Position numbers and translations under genes: made by a program. From Lithospermum erythrorhizon (lineage: Eukaryota > Streptophyta > Magnoliopsida > Boraginales > Boraginaceae), in contig JADFUC010002442.1 in the NCBI GenBank assembly GCA_019722365.1, positions 1 to 64,000 of the forward strand: 64,000 nt of DNA, given 5' to 3'. Positions 57,076 through 64,000 of the stretch are shown one piece after another. Every line of letters begins with the position of its first letter. The stretch's first letter is position 1. The notes under the pieces are model-generated. The model was not told the DNA's origin, made no database searches, and saw nothing but the letters and a program-made list of their open reading frames with translations.

Positions 57076-57339
57076 TTTTTTACAAGAGCATTATAAATCG
57101 AAACAAAAGTGCCTAGCAGAAACAAAATTGTCTAAACGAAACAAAAATTGCACAAACAAAATAAAACACTCTGAAAACATCTTGAAACAAAGATAATTTG
57201 AAGGCAATCATGATTAAAAATAGATTTAGATTCAAAACAGACTAAATAGATGAATGAAGTAGAGAAAGAGAGCAGAGGCGAGAGGGGAGGCGGAAATAAC
57301 AATAGATGTAGGGTTAAGGACTTTCGGTTGCACTATATA

Positions 57340-57540
57340 CCCATTTACGAGATTAAAGCGGGTTATCGGTCCGGGTGAATTTAGTGGGTTAGCGGTCGAT
57401 GCAGTACCGGGTTCGGTCGGGTCTTACGGATTACGGTTTGTATCCAGGCTGGCCGGGGACCGAGTGCTACCGGGTGGACTAACGGGCCGGGTATCTAGGT
57501 CGAACCTGAGGCGGTTCGGGTAACCCGGCCGATGCTTGAC
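57340..57540. repeat. CGGGT-rich subterminal tract of the hAT relic
   Basis: Many CGGGT/ACCCG and GGTTCGG words (GGTCCGGGTGAAT, CCGGGTTCGGTCGGGT, GGTTCGGGTAACCCGGCC). Such tracts are typical near the promoter end of plant hAT elements. Confidence 0.6.
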
Positions 57541-57545
57541 TCACA

Positions 57546-58860
57546 CCGGTATGCATACATACTTAATTACATACAAATCACAGTACTCCATATCTTTATC
57601 TTCGCCTTGCAACCCTTTGCGTACTGGAGTAATGAAAAATGGAGGAGGATTCAAAATTTGTTAATGTTATCAAAATTTGGCTCCAATCTTTTTATTTGTC
57701 CAAAATATTTAGTGAAAGTTGAAAAGACTTTGCCTCCAAAATGAAATTGTTTGATCAACAATTTACATACTCCAGCATTGCTCCGTAATTTTGTTTTGGA
57801 GGCAGAGTAAATTAAAAAGCAAAACAACCAAGTAGTGTCATTTAATACCAAACTACTTCTTAATTAGGGGATGTATATGTAAATTTGCATCATTTTTTAA
57901 TTTGTGGGAAATTTGTTAAAATGACAAAAAAAAAAAACGAATTGAGTATCATTTAATGTAAATATAAATAATTGAAAATTGGAGACCCTTTAGAAGTCGA
58001 GGCGGATGATAGAGATCATCGAGTAGACTAGGCGTAGTTTAGAACTAGTGCAGATTTTTATAGGTAATATCACGATGCTTTTATTAGTGCTATATTTTAT
58101 GTTTGTAATCTATGATATATATATAACTACTTGTGTGTATGTAATGTAGCGATTCTGGTGATTAAAATATATTTCTCATACAATAAATTAAGTGAACTGC
58201 CGACTCTAAAGGTGGAATGAACCTTGTTATTTATGTGTGGACCTACTGATTAGTGGCGTATCATACATAAGACTTCTTTCGATGGGTTGTTTATACGATT
58301 CTAATTGATCGGACTTGGGCTATAAGCGTCAACTTGGGCTACGTTGGTGAAACAGTTTAGCAAGCGGTGATTTCGATTGATCGGACTTGGACTCATTGAC
58401 AAAAGGGTGAACTATCGATCTGACTTGATGCGGTTCGGTGAGATTGCTTGGTAATTCTATTATATGATTTTTTTAGAATTACTTATTATGACATGAATAA
58501 CTAAAGCTATATTATTTTTACATATCTTCTGTTTAAAGTTACATAGTCCACATGAATAATAACTACAATATACTCAGCTACACTTTGGAGAAATCTGATA
58601 TCGTATCGACTTAAATCCGTTTGATGATACGGAATGAATCATGGAATGAGAATAAATCGTAGCGGATGAAGATGAGTGATGCGACTACCCATTTCAAATC
58701 ACTTATATTTGTGTTGGATCACTTAGCTACTTCGCTTTACCATGTGGGTGTGACAGGAGGTAGCTCTCGCATTTGTAAAATGTGAGGATCTTCAGGGAAT
58801 AGAGAAGAAAGTAGTATAAGATGAGAGGTAGACTGCTTGGGTAAGCGATGGAGCCCAACG
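57546..58860. other. Non-coding stretch, possibly a decayed LTR
   Basis: AT-rich to 58000, then mixed. GATCGGACTTGG occurs at about 58311 and 58380, and GATCTGACTTG at 58415. No open frame with a recognisable motif. Confidence 0.4.
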
Positions 58861-58861
58861 T

Positions 58862-58882
58862 TGCGGCAATTCTGCCGGGGAT
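58862..58882 (+). other. Possible Ty3 primer binding site
   Basis: GCGGCAATTCTGCCGGGGA resembles TGGCGACTCTGCTGGGGA, the primer site used by plant Tat/Ogre-type Ty3 elements. Suggestive only; no gag follows. Confidence 0.3.
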
Positions 58883-58889
58883 CGATTTG

Positions 58890-59230
58890 TTTAAGTTTAC
58901 AGCGGGAATGGTGCTTAAACTAAACAATCTCTCTGGCGTACACACTCAGTAGAAACATCATTTCAATTTCACAATTGGAAATAGTAGAAACATGCTCTTT
59001 CGATTAGTGAAAGTGGTTGTTTAAATTTACTCGAAATAGGCATAATTTATGTGATGCAATGCAAATCGGAATGGTTTCTATGTATTAGATACAAATGTTG
59101 AGACTTCTGATATAAATAATAGAAGGAATAAACCAAATGACTTGAATCAGCCTTCTATGGCATTGCGAGACTTTGCTTGATGGTCGTCGAGAGATACACT
59201 TCGTCGTCTGGCCGAACCACTTTCACGCTT
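58890..59230. other. Non-coding stretch
   Basis: No recognisable motif or repeat; stops in all frames. Confidence 0.4.
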
Positions 59231-59233
59231 AGG

Positions 59234-59641
59234 TTACAGTGTAGGCAGGAGTTCTTGAAGCGCGCGAAGGATGTAATGCGTCATACATGACAGTTGAACG
59301 GCTTTAGCGCCCGGGCCGGCCGGGCTGGATGGAAAGGCCTGCGGTATACCCGTTGTCGAATTTGGTGGAAGGCATGCGGGATTGAAACTCTGCGGTTGCT
59401 CCTCAGGGTCGGTATCCGTGAAGCTTGGTAAGCGGGAATTTCGTTCCCATTTGGCATGTGCTTTGAATGTCGGGTGAAAGGTGCCGAGAAGTGCTTGTTG
59501 GTGTTGGTCCGTTGGCCTTCTCAAGCCACGCTTGGCGGAGAGAGGCGTCCGCTGGATTGTAAAGGCGCGTGGCCGTCGTGGTAGGGCCGGGTACCCGGCA
59601 TACCGTGATGTTGTGTCATGGCGACTCTGTTGCCCCGCCAC
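59234..59641 (-). pseudogene. Ty3-type gag-like open frame
   Basis: A 135-codon minus frame, Pro-rich, with AHAKWERNSRLPSF, DTDPEEQPQSF and AKAVQLSCMTHYILRALQEL. It lies downstream (minus sense) of a Ty3-type LTR and primer site, where gag should begin, and its composition differs from the AT-rich surroundings. No zinc knuckle or pol domain follows to the left, so the element is truncated. The assignment rests mainly on position. Confidence 0.45.
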
Positions 59642-60011
59642 AGGCTCATTTTCCCTCCGTATTGGGGGAGTATGGGTATAGGTCTCCTCCCCATCCTCCC
59701 GGTGACGATCTTTCAGCAGGGTTTTTTTCTCGCCAGGCGGGGAGTTCTTTCAGCTGAGTTCTTTGCGCGTAAACTTAGTTCTTGATGGTCCACATAACAC
59801 AGCAATCCTGCCCGTCTCGGTGGGTGGCGTTTCCCACCTTGAGCCGCGATTCCTCGGGATCTTAGATTGGTGGTCACTTGGTAGATGGGGCGTCCTCTGC
59901 GGTCATTCGAGTTGAGTCATGTCATTTCGGAAGCGGTTGTTATTCTCCCATTTATTTCCATGGTAATAGTAGAAATGCGTGGGTGGTGACTTTCTTAATG
60001 CAAGTCTCCTA

Positions 60012-60030
60012 GTGTGGTCGCCAATGATGA
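60012..60030 (-). other. Ty3-type primer binding site
   Basis: The minus strand reads CATTGGCGACCACACTAGG just after the LTR. The same site in decayed form follows LTR copy A at 51074-51092. Confidence 0.6.
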
Positions 60031-60034
60031 TGTG

Positions 60035-60545
60035 ATCCGGTTTTGCTGATAGGGATCCTGAAATCTTACGAGTTAAGCCGATAAGGCTCTGGTCCAAATG
60101 GTAGTTCTGAAATAGGATCGGTTTCCGTACCGAAACACTCAGGATCGAAGTCAGGTAAAAGAATGAAAGAGTTTAGTTTCTAAAAGAGACAATTTGGGTA
60201 TCAAAGTGAATTTACTTGAGTTGGCCTTAGGGTTTACCTTTTATAACCCATCTGGACCGTTACTTTGGTCGAGCGTTGATGGCTCATTTATTGCCGGTTA
60301 TAATAGGTTTATGGCTCATTAAAGGGTCGAGTAATTACGATCTTAGTTGCCTTCTTAATTGAGCCGAACCATGGCCCACTCGTGTGGCACAAGTCCATTT
60401 ATTCGGTGGCTTGCTCTTCCACTGGTCAATTTAGAGACGGGCCCAATCGTATTGGACCAACCCATTTACTTATGGGATTATCACTATGTTATCCTACGTT
60501 GCCGTAAGAAGCGAGCCGTGAAATAGCTGTGTTACCTGGCTAAAA
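60035..60545 (-). repeat. Ty3-type LTR, copy B
   Basis: The reverse complement aligns with 50530-51068 (CACCGAATAAATGGAC, CTCAATTAAGAAGGCAAC, TTATAAAAGGTAAACCCTAA with a TATA-like TATAAAAGG, AGAAACTAAACTCTTTC). It is followed on the minus strand by the primer site and a gag-like frame. Confidence 0.65.
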
Positions 60546-60633
60546 TATTTATTCGTCATAGCGTTACATTAAAGTATTGAGTCTTAATTTTAAATATTTT
60601 ACGTAATTAAAATAAGCTACCGCCCACTAAATA

Positions 60634-60960
60634 CTATACTTCGCTACCCACTTGCCCCGGCGCCACAACGTTCCTGGCATCCACTCCCGTCGCCACTTCC
60701 ATAATGCCACTCGTAAGCGCCGCGCTGACGTTGCCCATGCACAGCTTCCTTCCGCAGCGCCTTGTTGAGGTTGAAGGAATTTTCAAAGTGTTGGAGATGC
60801 GGGGGATCGAGATCCCGTGAGACCCGGGGTACCGATGGGGTCTCAAATCAGAGGATGAACTTGATGCGTATGGAGCTCGTGAGGAGGTCTTGAGGCAGGT
60901 CGTCGAGACTAGGGGTCGATGGGGTCTCGATGAAGGCAATACCCTTGTGTAAAGAGGGTT
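60634..60960 (-). other. GC-balanced patch with unrecognised open frame
   Basis: A 101-codon minus frame ends KLCMGNVSAALTSGIMEVAT and GVDARNVV. Composition is far more gene-like than the flanks, and a neighbouring frame reads LDPPHLQHFENSFNLNKALR, so it may be a captured exon with one frameshift. I do not recognise the protein and propose no function. Confidence 0.35.
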
Positions 60961-61093
60961 TAGGTCATGACTTTCTTTTAATCCTTAAAATTCTATTTTT
61001 TATACCGAGCTTTCAAATTGTTCCCAAGGAATTCAATAGAGTTGTTCTCTCTTTGATTAGTATCATTTGTATCATTTTTAGCTAAATCCAGTG

Positions 61094-61355
61094 TGGAGAT
61101 TTGTCATTGAAAAAGAATGCTAGATTATAAAGTATTGCTGATTAAGAAGCTTAGTTTGATATGACTTTGTAGCAATGGTTGTGAGTTCTTTAGTTGATTT
61201 ACGCGGCGGCAGGGGCGTACCTTGAGGAACACGTATAAAGATCACGGTGTTATTTACTTCCGGTATTTTCAATTATTGTGCATTCGATTACTTTGAGATA
61301 TTAGACTTCGTAGATTTGGGTGTTGATATATACATTTAGTTGTATCGTATTCGAC
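61094..61355 (+). repeat. Probable short LTR of a Copia element
   Basis: Begins TGTGGAGATTTGTC and ends ATTCGACA, directly before a primer site. No second copy is in the window because the element runs off the right edge, so the left end is inferred. Confidence 0.5.
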
Positions 61356-61358
61356 AAT

Positions 61359-61372
61359 TGGTATCGAGCTTG
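61359..61372 (+). other. Primer binding site, tRNA-Met type
   Basis: TGGTATCGAGCTTG, against the canonical TGGTATCAGAGC; one A of the CAG is missing. Confidence 0.75.
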
Positions 61373-61399
61373 GTTGAAGCTAGAGAGTCTAGATATAGT

Positions 61400-62230
61400 T
61401 TATACGGAAATTGATGGAAAAATACGAAGGAGTAAACATATCTTTGTAGATAAATTCGATGGGGTTGATTTCGCCCATTGGAAGATGAATATGGAGGATT
61501 ATTTGTATGGGAAGAAGCTTCATAAGCCTTTAGGCGAGAAGCCCGCAAATATGGAGATTGAAGAGTGGAACGAGCTAGATAGACAAGTCTTGGAACATGG
61601 TGAGACCGTGGCTGTCTAGAAGCGTTGTTACTTGATATGAGGAGACCACACGACAAAGGGCTGATGATAGCTTTGTCGAGGTTATATGGCCATTGACTGA
61701 CGATAAGAATGCGATTTGATGAATCAAGCTGTTTCACTTGAGGATGTCGATGAATACTCCGATTCTTAGGCACGTAATGATTTGATAGTTTGATAAATCA
61801 GTTGTCTACTGTTGAGGTTAACTTCGAGGATGAATTACAAGCATTGATACTATTGGCATCTTTGCCAGATAGTTGGGAGCCGATGAGGGCTGCTGTGAGT
61901 AATTCAGTCGGAAATGAGAAGTTGCAGCTTAAGGTGGTCGAAGAGCGATGTCTGTCCGAAGAAGTTCGGAAGAATGATGGAGTTGAGAAAGGTTCTGCAT
62001 TAGGAATGAAGGCAGTAGAACTATGACAAAAGGCGTCGAGAATAAAATGGAGTGAAGTCAAGAGGGGAAGGAGTAGAGTCGAAGTTTGGAGGGCGTACTC
62101 TTGAGTGATGGGGATAATAGCTATTTGGTCGCGTATTCACGGCCAATCTGGGCGTCGGTAGTCGAGAGGGCAGCAAGGCGATGTGAATGTTGTTGAAGAC
62201 TATCTTGATCTTTCTACTCACAATACGTTG
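61400..62230 (+). pseudogene. Tork/Tnt1-like Copia gag
   Basis: VDKFDGVDFAHWKMNMEDYL and YGKKLHKPLGEKP (61440-61545) are the usual gag start of this lineage. LDRQVLEHGETVAV then meets a stop. The second open piece, 61790-62026, has QALILLASLPDSWEPMRAAV and NEKLQLKVVEERCLSEE. A zinc-knuckle region at about 62110-62190 is destroyed. It resembles neither Sirevirus gag in the window. Confidence 0.8.
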
Positions 62231-62620
62231 ATTCTTCGATAAATTCTTGGATTCTTGATTCAAAGCATCGTTTCATACTACGCCCCGGCTCGAGGATATA
62301 ATGTTGAATTATGTAATTTGGAGATTATGGGTCGGTTAAATGCGCTAACTTGTTGAGCTTGGCTGAGGATTGAAGGTATGGGAGATGTGAACTTGAAGCT
62401 GTCGAATGGTTACTGGAGATTGACTAAAGTGGCGTGTACGGCGGTGAAGAGCTTAGTTTACGTAGGTCGGTGGATGAGGATGGTTCTGCGAGCGACTTTC
62501 GGTGAAGGCTGGAAGGTAGCTCGAGGTCTGCGATGGCTGGCCGAGGTCCTGAATGGAGGTACTGCATTGCGCTACTGGGGAGTTCTCGAATGACTATAGG
62601 CTGGCGTTGATAGTTAGAAG
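62230..62620 (+). pseudogene. Copia protease and pre-integrase remnant
   Basis: Follows gag: a decayed ILDSGASFH-type site (62230-62280), then GMGDVNLKLSNGYWRLTKVA (62375-62430) and SFGEGWKVARG-type text (62495-62530). Stops and shifts throughout. Confidence 0.65.
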
Positions 62621-62639
62621 GCGATCTTTGTGTATGACC

Positions 62640-63400
62640 GCTTAGGCCTTGTGGCGAAATTGTAAGCTGCTTATTTCAAATAATGTGATACACGAGCTCA
62701 AATCGTGATCATCGTATACGTGAGACACATGTTGCGAGGCGAGAAAGAAAGTCGGTTTTGTTAAAGCGTGTTGGTATCGAGAGCAGGTTAGTTCACAGAT
62801 GTTTGGGGACCGGTAGCGCATTTGGTTACGTAGGAGGTTAAATCGTATTATGTAACCTTCATTGATGATCTTGTGAGAAAAGTCACGGGTTTATTTTTAG
62901 AAGAATAAATCCGAGGTGTATGATGTCTTCAAGAAATGGAAACATGGTTGAGAATGAGGCAGAGTGAGAGTGAAGTGTTTGAAATCCGACGATAGAGGGG
63001 TGAATCTGATGATATGGATTTCAAACAATATTATGCACCGAGAATGGGATAAGGATGGGACTATTCGGGAGCACCCAACGAGCGGAATAATTTGAGAGAG
63101 GATGAACTGTGGCTAGATAGGCGTGCGGAGGTATGAGGATACAATTTGGTTTACCTCCAAGCGTTAAAGGCCGAGCCTTGTCAATCTGTTTGCCTTAGCG
63201 ATAAGCAGAGGACTTGCCGGTCCCTCTGAATTTCAGAATTCCCCAAGAGATGTGGAGTTCGAAGAAGGTAAACTATTCTTTCTTGAAAGTATTTGGTTGT
63301 TTAGCGTATGTTCATGTTGATGCAAATGCTAGAAATAAACGAAGCTAAATCTAACATTTAACTGTTTATTAGTTATGGCGGCAATTTGAGATGGGATCTG
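62640..63400 (+). pseudogene. Copia integrase remnant, heavily decayed
   Basis: Weak traces in the right order: a DVWGP site (62795-62815), YYVTFIDDLVRKV (62835-62885, one catalytic Asp), and a DYSGAP..NER-like site near 63070 (RTPEQNGVAER region). Then a VFGCLAYVHV-type end reading KVFGCLAYVHVD near 63285-63325. Many frameshifts. Confidence 0.6.
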
Positions 63401-63879
63401 AGTTCTATGATTTGAAGAACGGAAGATCATTCGAAGCGAATGTGGTCTTCAATGAGCAGTGTTATACAGAGCAGGACAAAAGTGTTAGAGGAGAAAGAAG
63501 TGGAAGGAGAGTCACAAGCGAAGCTACCGCGGAAGTCAGTCTTGAGGCTTCAGGTTCCTTAAATGGCGTATCTTCGTCGTGCCCACTCCTGAAAGATGTC
63601 GAAGATCCTTTTGTGATATGCCACCTACAGAAGGGATGGGTTCGGATGGAGGGAGGCAGCCAGAGGCCCAGTGATGCGTTTCACATGGTGATCCAGGGAA
63701 GAGATTGTCACGATAGTGATCAAGATGTAGAGACACACAGATGCGGAAAGAGTATCCGTGTCGGAAAACCAACTCGAGAGGTATTCACATACGCTAACTT
63801 TCTCTTTGTTAAGCGATAGAAGCGAGCACATTGGTTATGTCGAGCGGTACAATGTGATGAAGCGATAATTAGAGTTAAG

Positions 63880-64000
63880 CGATGAAAGAGGGAGATGGAG
63901 TCATTGTTGACAAACATGGCGTGGGAGTTGGTAAGACGTCGGGAAACGGAAAAGAATATTGCGAGAATAAATGGGTCTACCGAATCAAGGAGGAGCAGGG
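63880..64000 (+). pseudogene. Copia RT start, cut by the window edge
   Basis: MESLLTNMAWELV (63894-63933) followed by an ENKWVYRIKEE segment (63965-63996) is the beginning of a Copia RT. The rest lies outside the window. Confidence 0.75.

Larger units (their letters stand above)
54010..57545 (-). mobile_element. hAT-family DNA transposon relic
   Basis: Transposase pieces on the minus strand (next entries) are bracketed by CGGTTCGG/CCGGGT-rich subterminal tracts at 54010-54120 and 57340-57540, as in many plant hAT elements. About 3.5 kb, a normal size for an autonomous copy. The interior is split by a degenerate tandem repeat. The exact termini and an 8-bp duplication were not found. Confidence 0.6.

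Noticed and set aside
61336..61773. 145-residue minus frame
   Set aside because: It is the shadow of the plus-strand Copia gag, whose sequence is recognisable in the other strand.
1..64000. tRNA, rRNA or organelle-derived DNA
   Set aside because: No cloverleaf, rRNA core or plastid/mitochondrial gene text was noticed by eye. A tRNAscan and organelle search would be needed to exclude them.

Overview
This window is plant nuclear DNA, almost certainly from a eudicot. It is AT-rich, holds one intron-containing host gene, and is otherwise packed with decayed plant retrotransposons and DNA transposons. No bacterial-style operons, CRISPR arrays, rRNA genes or tRNA genes were seen. Nearly all short open frames are chance frames or scraps of broken transposon polyproteins. 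No species can be named from the sequence.

Layout. 1-7545: degraded repeats, including an LTR-like block (about 1.1-2.8 kb) and a low-complexity AAATC-type tract. 7551-14856: a minus-strand Sirevirus (Ty1/Copia) complex with three LTRs, bounded by a perfect 5-bp target duplication (AGAAC). Its middle LTR is split by a 2.58-kb solo LTR of another family. About 14.9-39.6 kb: the scattered pieces of one old plus-strand Copia element (gag start, protease, integrase, RT, RNase H). It is interrupted by a Sirevirus with an envelope-like region (15827-27569, itself holding a solo LTR at 24379-26597), a gag-only Sirevirus (about 30.2-32.9 kb), a long LTR-like block (about 33-35.2 kb) and another LTR-type insertion (35408-38712). 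39568-40659: a DNA transposon relic with long terminal inverted repeats.

42135-49164 is the only convincing host gene: a three-exon CASP-like membrane protein (CASPL4D-like, 181 residues). It has a TATA box at 42054, good splice donors and introns swollen by repeats: a 155-bp triplicated repeat in intron 1 and an LTR fragment in intron 2.

49.2-64 kb: a Ty3-type LTR plus leader (50.5-51.5 kb), a Copia-type LTR (51556 to about 52.4 kb), a minus-strand hAT transposon relic (about 54.0-57.5 kb) with recognisable transposase and dimerisation segments, a minus-strand copy of the same Ty3-type LTR with a gag-like frame (59.2-60.5 kb), and a Tork/Tnt1-like Copia element running off the right edge (61.1-64 kb).

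The transposon frames are broken by many small frameshifts. Several of these fall at CAG/CTG trinucleotides, which raises the possibility that part of the decay is consensus error at CHG-methylated sites. I found no convincing new biological system. The most informative observations are the three-LTR complex with its intact target duplication, the nesting history, the recurrent gag-only Sireviruses, the envelope-like region and the CAG/CTG anomaly.
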